A stretch of DNA of 64,000 bases from Xenophilus sp. Marseille-Q4582 (GCF_916700565.1 NZ_CAKAKO010000006.1:434001-498000), one strand, 5' to 3'; positions 17,209 through 27,331 are shown, counted from the stretch's first letter. Notes: generated from the sequence alone by a model not told the origin. Made by a program: numbers and translations.

Positions 17209-18371
17209 TAAAACGCGATGCGGGCGACGCTCTCGGCGGCGTCCTTCGGGTCCTTCTGGCCGTTCTTGACCGACACGTAGAGCACATTGCGCTGCGCGTC
17301 CAGCGCCAGGCTGTTCGGGTGCGTGGGCAGGCTCACCGTGCCCAGCGGTGCATAGCTGGCGCTGTCGTACAGGCTCACGGTGCCGGCTTCGCGGTTGGTC
17401 ACGTACAGGCGCTTGCGCGGCGCGTCCAGCAGGATGCCCATCGGGCCCGCGCCGGTCGCAAAGCTGTGCAGCTGGCGGCCGGTGTTGGCGTCGAACACGG
17501 CCACGCGGTTGCCCGGGTGCTTGGACACGAAGCCCGGGATGCTGCTGCCCTGGTACTTGCGGATGTTCTCCGCGCCCTGGTCGGTCACGAACAGGCGCTG
17601 CGTCGCCGCGTCGAAGGCGATGTTCATCGGCTGCTCGGCGTCGGTCTGGATGCGCTGCGTGACTTCGAGCGTGCGGGTGCTGATCGTGATCAGCTCGCCC
17701 AGCAGGTTGGTCACGAACAGGCGCTGGCCCGCCGCGTCGAAGGCCAGGCCCGGCGCCTTGGCCAGGCCCAGGCCCGGGATGACCTTGTCCACCTTGAGCG
17801 TCTCGGTGTTCACGACGTACAACACGCTGGCGGTCTCGCCGCCGCCGTGGCCCTGCAGGAACAGGCGCTTGTTGACCGGATCGACGGCCAGCTCGCGCAG
17901 GTCCCGCGCGTAGCGCTGGACGTCCTTGCCGTTGCGGTCCTTGCCGGCGACCTTCTCTTCGAGTTGCACCACGCCGACCACGCGGTTGTTCACGATGTCC
18001 ACCACCGTGACCGACAGGTCCACGGTGTTGCCCACGTACAGGCGGCCGGCCGCGTCGTCCAGCGTCACGCCGAAGCCCTTGCGCGCCAGCGGGATCTCGC
18101 GCTCGACGGCCAGCGTCTGCGGGTTCAGGCGCAGCACCTTGGCCGGGGCCGCATCGGCGCCGAAGCCCCCCGACGAGGCCACGAACACGGCGTTCTGCCG
18201 CGGGCTGTAGGCCAGCTCGTAGATGCCGCGGGCCACGGCCTGGCGCTGGGCCTGGGCCGGCTGGGCAGCCGCCTGGGACGCGGCGCCCGTCGCGGTGGGG
18301 GCGTTGCCTGCGCAACCGGCCAGCAGCACGCTCAGGGCCGCAGCGGCCAGCAGGGAGGATCGGAACATCAT
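17208..18371 (-). CDS. YncE-like beta-propeller lipoprotein
   Basis: A 387-residue exported protein. A lipoprotein signal ends in LSVLLAGC, with Cys near residue 21. About seven repeated YVTN-type blades follow, with phrases such as RLYVGNTVDLSVTVVD, RLFVTNLLGELITIS, RLFVTDQGAENIR and RLYVTNREAGTVSLYD. E. coli YncE is an iron-regulated periplasmic propeller of unclear function. It is the last gene of the Fur-boxed PepSY block. The stop codon lies in the inverted repeat of the IS5-family element, so a few native C-terminal residues could have been lost. Confidence 0.87.
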   Translation of the reverse strand: MMFRSSLLAAAALSVLLAGCAGNAPTATGAASQAAAQPAQAQRQAVARGIYELAYSPRQNAVFVASSGGFGADAAPAKVLRLNPQTLAVEREIPLARKGFGVTLDDAAGRLYVGNTVDLSVTVVDIVNNRVVGVVQLEEKVAGKDRNGKDVQRYARDLRELAVDPVNKRLFLQGHGGGETASVLYVVNTETLKVDKVIPGLGLAKAPGLAFDAAGQRLFVTNLLGELITISTRTLEVTQRIQTDAEQPMNIAFDAATQRLFVTDQGAENIRKYQGSSIPGFVSKHPGNRVAVFDANTGRQLHSFATGAGPMGILLDAPRKRLYVTNREAGTVSLYDSASYAPLGTVSLPTHPNSLALDAQRNVLYVSVKNGQKDPKDAAESVARIAF

Positions 18372-18461
18372 GTAGCAATACCTTTCAGGAGAGGGAAAGA
18401 AGGACGGGCCCGGCCCACAGGCCGGGTGCGGAAAAGAGAGACAGTGGGCACGCGCCGCCGC

Positions 18462-18773
18462 TCAACGCGCGCCACGCGGAGCCGCGCGGCGCAGGCGCCA
18501 GCGCTCAGTGCCAATCAGCGCCAGGAAGACCACGCCGGCGGCGAAGCTCGTGTGGCCCGAGAAGGACACCAGCCCCAGCGACCAGCCGCGCGTGCGCACC
18601 AGCAGCACCAGCGCCAGCAGCAGCAGCGCCCAGCCCGCCAAGCGCAGCAGTTTCGTCCGCGCAGGCGACAGGGGAGCCTTGAACAGGTCTTCCTGGTGGC
18701 GCTCCATGGCCAGGGCCAGGGCCGCGAAGCCCGGCACGCACAGTAGCAGGGCCAGCCCGTGGACGGCGGTCAC
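18462..18773 (-). CDS. DUF3325 membrane protein
   Basis: A 103-residue protein with three hydrophobic helices, matching the family that travels with PepSY/DUF3649 proteins beside siderophore receptors. Conserved-looking features are ALAMERHQEDLF between helices 1 and 2 and the short GHTSF segment before helix 3. The GTG start at 18773 overlaps the PepSY stop (GTGA). It probably forms part of a membrane complex for ferric-siderophore reduction or handling, by association only. Confidence 0.8.
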   Translation of the reverse strand: MTAVHGLALLLCVPGFAALALAMERHQEDLFKAPLSPARTKLLRLAGWALLLLALVLLVRTRGWSLGLVSFSGHTSFAAGVVFLALIGTERWRLRRAAPRGAR

Positions 18774-20518
18774 GGCGCGGCCTCCCGCAGCGCGGGCTGA
18801 GCCTCAACACCCGCCGGCACCGGCTCAGGCGCCGCCGCCGGCCCTGCCTTGGCGGGCGCCCTGCGCACCGGGCGCGCCTTGGGCTGGTGCCGCTTCGTGC
18901 GGATCGCCAGCGCGGCATGCAGCAGGGCCAGGGCCAGCAGGCTCAGCTCCAGGCCCGCGAACACCCAGTCGCCGGCCGCCAGGCTGGACCACAGCGGCCG
19001 TTCGGTCGTGCAGGCATTGAGCACGGGCAGCAGCGCCAGCAGCGCCGCCCCGGCCCACAGCAGCTCGATCCAGGCTTTCTTCGCCGGACGCGCGAAGGCC
19101 CACAGCAGCGCCGCGCCCCAGGCGATGAACATGGCGTGGATCTCCCATTCGCGGCGGCCCGCCAGTTCCAGCGGCAGCAGGCGGTTGGCGGCCAGCATGG
19201 CGGCCATGCCGATGGACAGGCCCGCGATGGCCGCGATGTTCAGCCGCTCCACCAGCCAGAAACCGAAGTACGGCTTGTCGGGATCGGGCAGCCTGGCGCG
19301 GCGCTTGACGGTCCACATGACGAGCCCGCTGCCCACCATCGCCGTGCCCGCCAGGCTCACGAGGAAGTACATCCAGCGCAAGGCATCGTCGGCGAAGCGG
19401 CCCAGGTGCAGCGCATACAGCACGCCGCGCGTCTCGGCCGCGGCGCCCACCTGGTCCCTGGCCTCGATCAGCTCGCCCGTGGTGCCGTCGAACAGCAGGT
19501 ACTGCGGGCTGTACGAGGCGCGGCCGTCGTCGCCGCGCGCGACGATCACGCGCGCGCTGCGGTCGCCCGGGTTGTTGACCGTGATGCGGTTGACGTTGCC
19601 CACGCCCCAGCGGGCCTCGCCCTCGCGCACGAAGGGGCCCACGGGCAGCAGCGCCGCCTTCTGGCCGGTGGGCTTCTCGGCCGGCACGAAGGCGCTCATC
19701 TGCGAGGTCATCTCGCGGCGCTCGGCCGGTGTCTTGAAGGCCACGTCGTTGCCCCAGGGCATGTACATCAGCATCAGCGTGATCAGGCCCGAGTAAGTGA
19801 TCATGAGGTGGAAGGGCAGCCCGAACACCGACAGCGCGTTGTGCGCGTCGAGCCAGGAGCGCTGGCCCTTGCCCCAGCGGAAGGTGAAGAAGTCGATGAA
19901 GATCTTCTTGTGCGTGATCACGCCGCTGACGATGGCCACCAGCATGAACATGGCCGCCAAGCCCGCCAGCCAGCGCCCCCACGCCACCGGCATGTAGTGG
20001 AACTGGAAGTGGAAGCGGTAGAAGAACTCGCCCCCCGCGGTCTCGCGCGCGCTCACCTTCTCGCCCGTGGCGGGGTCGAAGCGCGCGTTCTCGAAGCCGC
20101 GGCGGCCTTCCACCTGGGGCTTGCGCCAGAAGGCCGAAGCGACGTTGGTGCGCTCGTCGGGCAGGCCCACGCTCCATTGCGGGCTGCCCGCGGCCTGCAC
20201 GGCCAGCGTATCGATCACGCGCTGCGCCACGCCGGCCAGCTCCGGCACCTGCGACTGGTGCGCCAGCTCGGGCTGCATCCACTGCGAGATCTCTTCCTTG
20301 AAGTAGCTCACCGTGCCCGTGAGGAACATCGCATACAGGAACCAGCCCATGAGCAGGCCGGTCCAGATGTGCAGGTCCGACATGGTCTGGCGCAGGCCCG
20401 GCGCCTTCGGCGCTTTCTTCGGCATCGGTTCGGCCCGCTGCGGTGTGGCGTCGCTCACTGGAGTACCTTCGCCTTCGGCTGCGGAGCGAGCACCTGGGGG
20501 CGGCCCGGCGGTGCTCAT
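18770..20518 (-). CDS. PepSY-associated TM-helix protein (iron-siderophore reductase-like)
   Basis: A 582-residue inner-membrane protein. A cytoplasmic N-terminus of about 45 residues leads into SDLHIWTGLLMGWFLYAMFLTG, a large periplasmic part, then helices including WLAGLAAMFMLVAIVSGVITH, LPFHLMITYSGLITLMLMY, and five or more near the C-terminus. Histidines in the helices could bind haem. Relatives such as FpvG act in reducing ferric siderophores. The ATG at 20518 overlaps the DUF3649 stop. The C-terminal 45 residues are Ala/Pro rich and probably disordered. Confidence 0.85.
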   Translation of the reverse strand: MSTAGPPPGARSAAEGEGTPVSDATPQRAEPMPKKAPKAPGLRQTMSDLHIWTGLLMGWFLYAMFLTGTVSYFKEEISQWMQPELAHQSQVPELAGVAQRVIDTLAVQAAGSPQWSVGLPDERTNVASAFWRKPQVEGRRGFENARFDPATGEKVSARETAGGEFFYRFHFQFHYMPVAWGRWLAGLAAMFMLVAIVSGVITHKKIFIDFFTFRWGKGQRSWLDAHNALSVFGLPFHLMITYSGLITLMLMYMPWGNDVAFKTPAERREMTSQMSAFVPAEKPTGQKAALLPVGPFVREGEARWGVGNVNRITVNNPGDRSARVIVARGDDGRASYSPQYLLFDGTTGELIEARDQVGAAAETRGVLYALHLGRFADDALRWMYFLVSLAGTAMVGSGLVMWTVKRRARLPDPDKPYFGFWLVERLNIAAIAGLSIGMAAMLAANRLLPLELAGRREWEIHAMFIAWGAALLWAFARPAKKAWIELLWAGAALLALLPVLNACTTERPLWSSLAAGDWVFAGLELSLLALALLHAALAIRTKRHQPKARPVRRAPAKAGPAAAPEPVPAGVEAQPALREAAP

Positions 20519-20850
20519 GCAGCCCCCTGCCCTTTCCACGCCCACAGCGCGGCCAGCCCCAGGGGCACGGCCGCCGCCAACAGGCCCGCCCAGGCGTGCA
20601 GGGCCGAGCGCACGGCGAAAACCCAGACCACGGCCAGCGTGTAAATCAGGAAACTGGCCTGCATGCCGGTGAGCACGGCCTGCACCTTGTCCATGGGCAG
20701 CGCCAGCGCCGCCACGCTGCCCAGCGCCGCCAGCGCGTAGCCGCCGAAGAGCGCCGCAACGATGCGCGAGATCAGGGGCGCCGTGCGCCGCAGCGTTCCG
20801 AGCGCGCGCCGCGGCGCCGCGGCCATGGCCGCAGCAGAGGATGAAGTCAT
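20515..20850 (-). CDS. DUF3649 membrane protein
   Basis: A 111-residue protein with three membrane helices ([54 protein letters not shown]). It is the first gene of the DUF3649-PepSY-DUF3325 set. The ATG at 20850 lies only 11 bases from the Fur box and has no good ribosome site; an internal ATG at 20826 is an alternative start. The family has no known biochemical activity and its role in iron uptake is by association. Confidence 0.8.
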   Translation of the reverse strand: MTSSSAAAMAAAPRRALGTLRRTAPLISRIVAALFGGYALAALGSVAALALPMDKVQAVLTGMQASFLIYTLAVVWVFAVRSALHAWAGLLAAAVPLGLAALWAWKGQGAA

Positions 20851-20861
20851 GGCAAACTCAT

Positions 20862-20881
20862 TGAGAACAATTCTCATTGTA
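20862..20881 (-). promoter_or_regulatory. Fur box overlapping the -10 of the DUF3649-PepSY operon
   Basis: TGAGAACAATTCTCA (20862-20876) is a perfect dyad of the Fur half-site type. On the minus strand TACAAT (20881-20876) is a good -10 box that touches it, placing the transcription start inside the dyad. A recognisable -35 was not found. Iron-loaded Fur bound here would block initiation. Confidence 0.8.
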
Positions 20882-21054
20882 GTTGCAGCCGGCGGCGCAA
20901 GAACAGCACTCCCGGTAAAATCGCTGGTTTCGTCCGCGCGCATCGCCGTGCGGCAACGGCCCGCCGGCTCGTCCAGGCGGGGGCCGCCTCCCGCTCCTGC
21001 TGCTGTCCCGACCCGCGGATCGTCTTTCGCGGCTCCCTTCACGCGAAACAATTC

Positions 21055-22146
21055 ATGTCGTCCAACCTGCACCCCATGCTCAACGTGGCCATCAAGGCCG
21101 CACGCGCCGCCGGCGCCATCATCAACCGCGCCGCCCTCGATGTGGAGGCCGTGCGCGTGTCGCAAAAGCAGGTGAACGACTTCGTGACGGAGGTGGACCA
21201 CGCCAGCGAGCAGGCCATCATCGAGACGCTGCTGACGGCCTACCCGGGCCATGGCATCCTGGCCGAGGAATCGGGCAGCGAGCATGGCGCCAAGGACTCC
21301 GACTACCAGTGGATCATCGATCCGCTGGACGGCACCACCAACTTCATCCATGGCTTCCCGGTCTACTGCGTGTCCATCGCGCTGGCCTTCCGCGGCAAGA
21401 TCGAGCAGGCGGTGGTCTACGACCCCACGCGCAACGACCTGTTCACGGCCTCCAAAGGCCGCGGTGCCTTTCTCAACGAACGCCGCATCCGCGTGTCCAA
21501 GCGCACGCAGCTCAACCAGAGCCTGATTTCCACCGGCTTCCCCTTCCGCGCCGGCGACAACTTCAAGCAGTACCTGGCCATCATGGCCGACCTGATGCCG
21601 CGCGCCGCCGGCCTGCGCCGCCCGGGCGCCGCCGCGCTGGACCTGGCCTACGTGGCCGCCGGCTATGCCGACGCCTTCTTCGAGACCGGGCTGAACATCT
21701 GGGACGTGGCCGCCGGCTCGCTGCTGGTGACCGAGGCCGGCGGCCTGATCGGCAACTTCACGGGCGAAGGCGAGTACCTGGAGCAGCGCGAATGCCTGGC
21801 CGGCAGCCCCCGCATCTACGGCCAGCTGGTGCCCATCCTGACCAAGTACTCCAAGTTCGCGGGCGTGGACGACAAGCTTGCCGCCACCGAGCGCGTGCGC
21901 AGCGTGGGCGGCACGGGGGGCTCGCGCCGCATGACGGGCGCGATCAGCAGCAGCAGCGTGGCGGCCGATGGCGGCGAGGTCGACCTGTACGCACGCTCCA
22001 CCGTGGGCCTGCAGGAAGAAGCCGCCTCCCGCCAGGAAGAGGCTGCCGCCCCGGCACCCGCCAAGGCCCCGCGCAAGATGATCCGCGCCAAGCGCCCCGC
22101 GGCCGACGACGCGCAACCCTCGGTTCCGCCCACCGCCGAGTCGTGA
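21055..22146 (+). CDS. suhB: Inositol-1-monophosphatase family protein SuhB
   Basis: A 363-residue Mg-dependent phosphatase. Metal-binding motifs are [23 protein letters not shown] and, near the C-terminus of the catalytic domain, [19 protein letters not shown]. About 95 extra residues follow the usual 270, Ala/Glu/Lys-rich and probably disordered, ending in a [13 protein letters not shown] basic patch. SuhB also binds the transcription antitermination complex for rRNA in enterobacteria. The GTG start of the next gene overlaps its stop (GTGA). Confidence 0.93.
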   Translation: MSSNLHPMLNVAIKAARAAGAIINRAALDVEAVRVSQKQVNDFVTEVDHASEQAIIETLLTAYPGHGILAEESGSEHGAKDSDYQWIIDPLDGTTNFIHGFPVYCVSIALAFRGKIEQAVVYDPTRNDLFTASKGRGAFLNERRIRVSKRTQLNQSLISTGFPFRAGDNFKQYLAIMADLMPRAAGLRRPGAAALDLAYVAAGYADAFFETGLNIWDVAAGSLLVTEAGGLIGNFTGEGEYLEQRECLAGSPRIYGQLVPILTKYSKFAGVDDKLAATERVRSVGGTGGSRRMTGAISSSSVAADGGEVDLYARSTVGLQEEAASRQEEAAAPAPAKAPRKMIRAKRPAADDAQPSVPPTAES

Positions 22147-24458
22147 CCCCCTTGCAGCCCGGTGCCGCCGTGCAGCGCACGCGCGCCGCGCTGCGCGTGG
22201 CGCTGAGCCATGACGTGCTCAACGGGCTCACGGTGGCCCTCGGGCTGCTGCTGATCTCGGGCGGCGTGCACCTGTGGCTGGGCGCCGCGGCCGGCGCCGC
22301 CGCCTCCACCGGCGTGATCGTGGCGAGCCCGCCCGACCGCGCGGCCCCGCGGCGCGGCAAGCTGCGCCAGATGCTGCCGGCGCCGCTGCTGGGCATTCCG
22401 CTCTTCTTCGCCGTGCAGCTGCTGCACGGCATGCCCTGGCAGCTGGGCCTGCTGCTGGTGCCAGCCACCTTCCTCGCCTTCCTGGCCATGGCCTGGGGCA
22501 AGCGCGGCATCCCGGTCGCCATCGCCGTGATGCTGGCCATGGTCTTCGCCATGGCGATGCCGGCGCCGGCCAGCGCGCACGAGGCGCTGGTGCGCACCGG
22601 CCACATGGCGCTGGGCGCGGCGCTCTACGCCCTCTGGGCCACGCTGGTGAATCTGGTGCTCAACGCGCGCTACCGGCAACTGGCCATGGCCGACCTGCTG
22701 TTCTCGGTGGCGGCGCTCATGCGCACCGAGGCACGGCAGTTCAGCGCGCGCGACGAATCCAGCGACGTGCGCGAGGTGGCCGAGCCGCTGCTGGGCCGCC
22801 TGCTGGCCACGCAGGCCGCGCTGGCCGACCAGATGCAGTCGGCGCGCGACCTCGTGCTCGAATCCCCGCGCACACCCGCACGCCAGCGCCTGGCCGGCAT
22901 GCTGATCACCGTGCTGGAGATGCGCGACCACCTGCTGGCCAGCGAACTGGACCTGGACAGCCTGCGCGAGCACCCGCGCCACGCCGCCGCCCTGGCCACC
23001 ATGCGCGAGGTGATGCAGGCGTTGGCCGAGGACGTGGAGGCCATGGCCGACCATTTGCTGCTGCTGCGCCGGCCCGACGCGGTGGCCGACCGCCGCCCCC
23101 AGCTGGCCGCCATCCACGCGGCGCAGGCCGAGGACCATGCCGCGCTGCACGGCCCCTCGCCGGCCATGCTGGCGCGCGGGCTGGCCAGCCGCATCGGCCA
23201 CCTCAACGACGAGGTGCGGCGCCTGGCCGAACTCGCGCGCGGCGAGCGCGCGCCCGACCTCGCCATCGTGCGCGCCAACTGGCAGATGTTCGTCAGCCCC
23301 ACCGACTGGTCGCCCGCGCCCTTCCTCGCGCTGTGGCACTGGGACGCGCCGCCGCTGCGCCACGCCATCCGCGCCGCGCTGGCGCTGGGCACGGGCTACC
23401 TCATCGCGGTGCTGATGCCCTGGGGCTCGCACGACTACTGGATCCTGCTGACCATCGTGGTGGTGCTGCGCGGCAGCCTGGCGCAGACGCTGGAGCGCCG
23501 CAACGAGCGCGTGGCCGGCACCTTGCTGGGCAGCGTGCTCGCGGTGGCCGTGCTGTCCGCGCACCCGGGGCCGCTGCAGATGCTGCTCATCATGGCGCTG
23601 GCGCAGTCGGTGGCGCATGGCTTCGCAGTGCGCAAGTACGTATGGACGGCCATCGCCGCCACCGTGCTGGGCCTGGGCCAGGCGCATTTGCTCAATGCCG
23701 GTGCGGCCCCCACCTTCGCGCTCGTGGAGCGCATCGCCGACACGCTGATCGGCGCGGCGCTGGCCTGGGGCTTTTGCTACGTGCTGCCCTCGTGGGAACG
23801 CACGCAGCTGCCCTCGCTGCTCAAGCGCACGCTCGCCGCGCAGGCGCGCCATGCGCGGCATGCGCTGTCGCTGGGCCAGCTGCAGGCGCTGGACAACGCG
23901 CCCGAGCTGGCCTGGCGCCTGGCGCGCCGCGAGGCCTTCGACAGCCTCTCGGCCCTGGTGCAGGCCACCCAGCGCGCGCTGTCGGAGCCGCGCGCCGTGC
24001 AGCCGCCGCTGGCCCTGCTGCAGCGCCTGCAGGCCCACAGCTACCAGCTGCTCGCGCAGCTCAGTGCCGTCAAGACCATGCTGGTGCAGCGGCGCGACCG
24101 CCTCACGCTGCCCAGTGTCGAAGGGCCGATGCAGCGCGCCGCGCAGCGCATCGAGCAGGCCATCGGCGCGGCCGGCCTCGCCGGCCCGGAGGCGGCCGCG
24201 GCCGCGCAAGCCGACGCGGGCGCCATGCCCTCGCTGCCCACCGGGCCCGTGCGGCTGCCCGACCCGTTCGAGAACGACATCAGCCCCTGGCTGCTGCGCC
24301 GGCTCGACCTGGCCGTGGGGCTGGCCCAGCAGCTGGGCAGCGATGCGCAGCAGACGCTGCGCGCCTTGCAGGACAAGGCCGACGATGCGGCACTGCCGGC
24401 GCAAGCCGGGGAACCTCCGGCCGGGGCGGGGCTCCCTCCCCCGACGACGCTGCGCTGA
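22143..24458 (+). CDS. FUSC family (YccS/aromatic acid exporter-like) membrane protein
   Basis: A 771-residue inner-membrane protein of the fusaric-acid-resistance superfamily. It has the doubled architecture: five or six helices ([19 protein letters not shown] to [18 protein letters not shown]), a long cytoplasmic helical part, a second block ([55 protein letters not shown]), and a second cytoplasmic helical tail. The [20 protein letters not shown] signature is the FUSC hallmark. The GTG start at 22143 overlaps suhB. It probably exports aromatic or organic acids; the substrate is unknown. Confidence 0.88.
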   Translation: MTPLQPGAAVQRTRAALRVALSHDVLNGLTVALGLLLISGGVHLWLGAAAGAAASTGVIVASPPDRAAPRRGKLRQMLPAPLLGIPLFFAVQLLHGMPWQLGLLLVPATFLAFLAMAWGKRGIPVAIAVMLAMVFAMAMPAPASAHEALVRTGHMALGAALYALWATLVNLVLNARYRQLAMADLLFSVAALMRTEARQFSARDESSDVREVAEPLLGRLLATQAALADQMQSARDLVLESPRTPARQRLAGMLITVLEMRDHLLASELDLDSLREHPRHAAALATMREVMQALAEDVEAMADHLLLLRRPDAVADRRPQLAAIHAAQAEDHAALHGPSPAMLARGLASRIGHLNDEVRRLAELARGERAPDLAIVRANWQMFVSPTDWSPAPFLALWHWDAPPLRHAIRAALALGTGYLIAVLMPWGSHDYWILLTIVVVLRGSLAQTLERRNERVAGTLLGSVLAVAVLSAHPGPLQMLLIMALAQSVAHGFAVRKYVWTAIAATVLGLGQAHLLNAGAAPTFALVERIADTLIGAALAWGFCYVLPSWERTQLPSLLKRTLAAQARHARHALSLGQLQALDNAPELAWRLARREAFDSLSALVQATQRALSEPRAVQPPLALLQRLQAHSYQLLAQLSAVKTMLVQRRDRLTLPSVEGPMQRAAQRIEQAIGAAGLAGPEAAAAAQADAGAMPSLPTGPVRLPDPFENDISPWLLRRLDLAVGLAQQLGSDAQQTLRALQDKADDAALPAQAGEPPAGAGLPPPTTLR

Positions 24459-24493
24459 AGGCGCGGCGCTCGCACGCGGCAGCCGGCCGCCGG

Positions 24494-24515
24494 GGGCGCC
24501 CCAGGCGCCCTTTTT
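24494..24515 (+). terminator. Rho-independent terminator after the FUSC gene
   Basis: GGGCGCC (24494-24500), loop CCA, GGCGCCC (24504-24510), then TTTTT. It ends the suhB-FUSC transcript 36 bases after the stop codon. Confidence 0.8.
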
Positions 24516-24543
24516 CCCCCGCGCTCGAGGACTTTATTCCTGC

Positions 24544-25650
24544 ATGACCTTCGACACCCTGACCTCCCATCCCTGGTTCGCCACCGGCGTGGCGGCGCTC
24601 ATCGCGCTGACCGTCGCGCTCATCGTGCACCGCGTCGGCTCGCTGGTGCTGCTGCGCGTGACGCGCCCGCTGCCCACCGTCCACCTGCTGGTGCAGGCCG
24701 CCAGCCCGGCTGCGCGCTGCCTGCTGCCGCTGCTGGCGCTGCAGGGCGTGTGGCAGGCGGCGCCCGAAGGGCTGCCGGGGCTGTCGGGCCTGCGCCACCT
24801 CAACGCGCTGGCGCTGATCGCCAGCTTCACCTGGCTGGCGCTGCAGCTCATCAACGGCTTTGCGGACGCGGTGCTGCGGCGCCACCCGGTCGACGTGGCA
24901 GACAACATGCAGGCGCGCCGCATCCACACGCAGACGCGCGTGCTCTCGCGCACCGCGATGGTGATCGTGGGCATCATCGGCGCCGCCATGATGCTGATCA
25001 CCTTCCCGGGCGCGCGCCAGGTGGGTGCCAGCCTGCTGGCCTCGGCCGGCGTGATCGGCATCGTCGGCGGCCTGGCCGCCAAGCCGGTGTTCAGCAACCT
25101 GATCGCAGGCATCCAGATCGCGCTCACGCAGCCCATCCGCATCGACGACGTGCTCATCGTCGAAGGCGAATGGGGCCGCGTGGAAGAGATCACCGGCACC
25201 TACGTCGTGCTGCGCATCTGGGACGAGCGGCGGCTGATCATTCCGCTGAACTACTTCATGGAAAAGCCCTTCCAGAACTGGACGCGCAACAGCGCCCAGC
25301 TGCTGGGCTCGGTCTTCCTGTACGTGGACTACACGACGCCGCTGGCGCCGCTGCGCGAGGCGGTGGAGCGCATCGTCAAGAGCGCGCCCGAGTGGGACGG
25401 CCGCTTCTTCAATCTGGTTGTGACCGACGCCACCGAGCGCAGCATGCAGTTGCGCATCCTGTGCACGGCCGCCAGTTCGGGCCTGGCCTGGGACCTGCGC
25501 TGCCGCGTGCGTGAAGGCGTCATCGACTTCATGCAGCGCGAATATCCCGAGCACCTGCCGCGCCTGCGCATCGAGGGCGGCCCGCAAACCCCGGAAACTT
25601 CGCCCACGCGCGCGCCGTTCACGGCCGTGCCGGCGAGCCCGAGCCCCTGA
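24544..25650 (+). CDS. Mechanosensitive ion channel, MscS family
   Basis: A 368-residue channel. Four N-terminal helices precede the pore helix GASLLASAGVIGIVGGLAAKPVFSNLIAGIQIALTQPIRIDD, with the Gly/Ala packing of MscS TM3 and the beta-domain entry IRIDDVLIVEGEWGRVEEI. The TYVVLRIWDERRLIIPLNYF strand signature follows, then the alpha/beta cytoplasmic cage. It responds to membrane tension in osmotic downshock by family analogy. The C-terminus carries about 30 low-complexity residues. It converges with the MarR gene. Confidence 0.93.
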   Translation: MTFDTLTSHPWFATGVAALIALTVALIVHRVGSLVLLRVTRPLPTVHLLVQAASPAARCLLPLLALQGVWQAAPEGLPGLSGLRHLNALALIASFTWLALQLINGFADAVLRRHPVDVADNMQARRIHTQTRVLSRTAMVIVGIIGAAMMLITFPGARQVGASLLASAGVIGIVGGLAAKPVFSNLIAGIQIALTQPIRIDDVLIVEGEWGRVEEITGTYVVLRIWDERRLIIPLNYFMEKPFQNWTRNSAQLLGSVFLYVDYTTPLAPLREAVERIVKSAPEWDGRFFNLVVTDATERSMQLRILCTAASSGLAWDLRCRVREGVIDFMQREYPEHLPRLRIEGGPQTPETSPTRAPFTAVPASPSP

Positions 25651-25682
25651 CGCCGCCCCCCGCCGGCGGTGACGGGCGGCGC

Positions 25683-26201
25683 TCAGCCGCGCCCGCGCCG
25701 CCGGTCGGCCTTCGGCAGCTCCGCCGCCGCCACCAGCGTCTCGGCGCGGCGCTGCAGGGCCTCCAGTGCCTCGTCCAGCGCCTTCACGTGCGCATCGTCC
25801 AGCACGGCCAGCAGTTCCGCGTTGATGACCGTCACCAGCGGATAGAGCGCGTCGTACAGCGCCCGGCCTTCGGGCGTGAGGCTGAGCAGCACGTGGCGCC
25901 GGTCGCCGCCCGGCTGCGTGCGCGAGACCAGTTGCTTGGCCACCATCGAGCCCACGGCCTTGGAGGTCCGCGCGCGGTCCAGTTGCGCATGCGCCGCCAG
26001 CTGCGAGGAGCTGAGCGCCCCACGGCTGGCCAGCGTCGCGATCAGCCGCCATTCGCGCCGCGTGATGCCGAAGCGGCCCTCGCACAGCCGGATCACCATG
26101 CTGCCCGCCACGCCCAGCAGCCGGCTCAGGCGGTACAGCAGCAGGTCGTCCAGCGCGCGGGCGCCCTCGCCTTCACGGGGCGGCACGGTCGACAGGGTCA
26201 T
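25683..26201 (-). CDS. MarR family regulator with IS630 inserted at its leader
   Basis: A 172-residue winged-helix regulator: helices ITRREWRLIATLASRGALSSSQLAAHAQLD, recognition helix RARTSKAVGSMVAKQLV, and wing SRTQPGGDRRHVLLSLTPEGRAL. It is divergent from the TctC-sulfatase operon, with a palindromic operator candidate now 1.1 kb away. An IS630 copy sits 5 bases upstream of the ATG, so the native leader and promoter are displaced. Expression now depends on IS sequence. The ORF could start at an in-frame ATG inside the IS (26228), giving a nine-residue extension. Confidence 0.88.
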   Translation of the reverse strand: MTLSTVPPREGEGARALDDLLLYRLSRLLGVAGSMVIRLCEGRFGITRREWRLIATLASRGALSSSQLAAHAQLDRARTSKAVGSMVAKQLVSRTQPGGDRRHVLLSLTPEGRALYDALYPLVTVINAELLAVLDDAHVKALDEALEALQRRAETLVAAAELPKADRRRGRG

Positions 26202-26206
26202 GGGGT

Positions 26207-27324
26207 TATTGATTCGGCCCTTGTGCACTTGAATTTATCTGCACCGCCCCCAACTCGGATTCATGCAAGCAACTGACATGAGATCGTTGAGCCACGAAGC
26301 GCGGCATGAGCGCCGGGTTCAGGTCATCCGGCTACGCAAGGCCGGCAACACCTACGACAAGATCGCCGCGCTCACCGGCCTGAGTCGCACAGGCGTCTTC
26401 AACATCTGCAAACGCCATGAGGCGCTCGGTGCCAAGGCGCTGCACGACGCCATTGGCGGGCGCAAGCTCGGCGAAAACCGCTTGCTCGACCCCGCCCAGG
26501 AGGCCCTGGTGCGCAAGCTCATCGCCGACAAGACGCCCGATCAGCTCAAGATGCCCTACGCGCTGTGGACCCGCGCCGCTGTGGCCCAACTCATCGAACA
26601 GCGCTTTGGGCTGCGACTGCAAGTGCGCACCATGGGCAAGTACCTGGCGCGCTGGGGCTTCACGCCGCAAAAGCCGATGAAGAAGGCCTACGAGCAGTCA
26701 CCGGCGGCGGTCAAGAAGTGGCTCGACGAGGACTACCCCGCCATTGCCGCGCGGGCCAAGGCCGAGGGAGCCGAAATTCACTGGGGCGACGAGAGTGGAC
26801 TGCGCAGCGACGATGTACGCGGCCGTGGTTTTGCGCCCAAGGGCCAGACGCCGGTGGTGCGGGTCAACAACAAGCGCCACAGCCTGGCGGTCATCTCCAC
26901 CGTGACCAACAAAGGGCAGATGCGCTGGCGCATCTTTGACGGGGCGCTCAACACCACAATCCTGATCGACTTCCTGCGCCGGCTGATCAAGGGACAGACC
27001 AAGAAGGTGTTCCTGATCCTGGACAACCTGCGGGTGCATCATGCCAAACCGGTCAAGGCCTGGCTGGCCGAGCATGCCGATGCCATCGAGGTGTTCTACC
27101 TACCGAGCTATAGCCCGGAGTTGAACCCGGATGAGATGGCCAATGCGGATATCAAGCAGGCGGTCACGAAGCTGGCACCGGCGCGAACGAAGCTGCAACT
27201 GGCCAAAGCCACAGCCAAGCACCTTCGCAGCGTGCAACGCCAGCCCGAGCGCATCCGCAAGTACTTCGAGCACGCCACGGTACGCTATGCGGCTTGAGTC
27301 AAGTTCATTGAGGCCGGATCAATA
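26207..27324 (+). mobile_element. IS630-family element, copy 2
   Basis: The same 1118-bp unit as copies 1 and 3, in the plus orientation, with TA duplications at 26207-26208 and 27323-27324. It splits the divergent regulatory region between the MarR gene and the TctC-type gene, leaving the palindromes on the TctC side. Confidence 0.94.
26263..27297 (+). CDS. IS630-family transposase, copy 2
   Basis: A 344-residue intact DDE transposase, nearly identical to copies 1 and 3, with the variant NNKRHSLAV near residue 205. The helix-turn-helix and the DDE motifs (HWGDESGL, LILDNLRVHHAK, LNPDEMANAD) are unchanged. The start ATG 26263 is conserved, with an alternative ATG five codons later. Confidence 0.95.
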   Translation: MQATDMRSLSHEARHERRVQVIRLRKAGNTYDKIAALTGLSRTGVFNICKRHEALGAKALHDAIGGRKLGENRLLDPAQEALVRKLIADKTPDQLKMPYALWTRAAVAQLIEQRFGLRLQVRTMGKYLARWGFTPQKPMKKAYEQSPAAVKKWLDEDYPAIAARAKAEGAEIHWGDESGLRSDDVRGRGFAPKGQTPVVRVNNKRHSLAVISTVTNKGQMRWRIFDGALNTTILIDFLRRLIKGQTKKVFLILDNLRVHHAKPVKAWLAEHADAIEVFYLPSYSPELNPDEMANADIKQAVTKLAPARTKLQLAKATAKHLRSVQRQPERIRKYFEHATVRYAA

Positions 27325-27331
27325 GTCCGCA

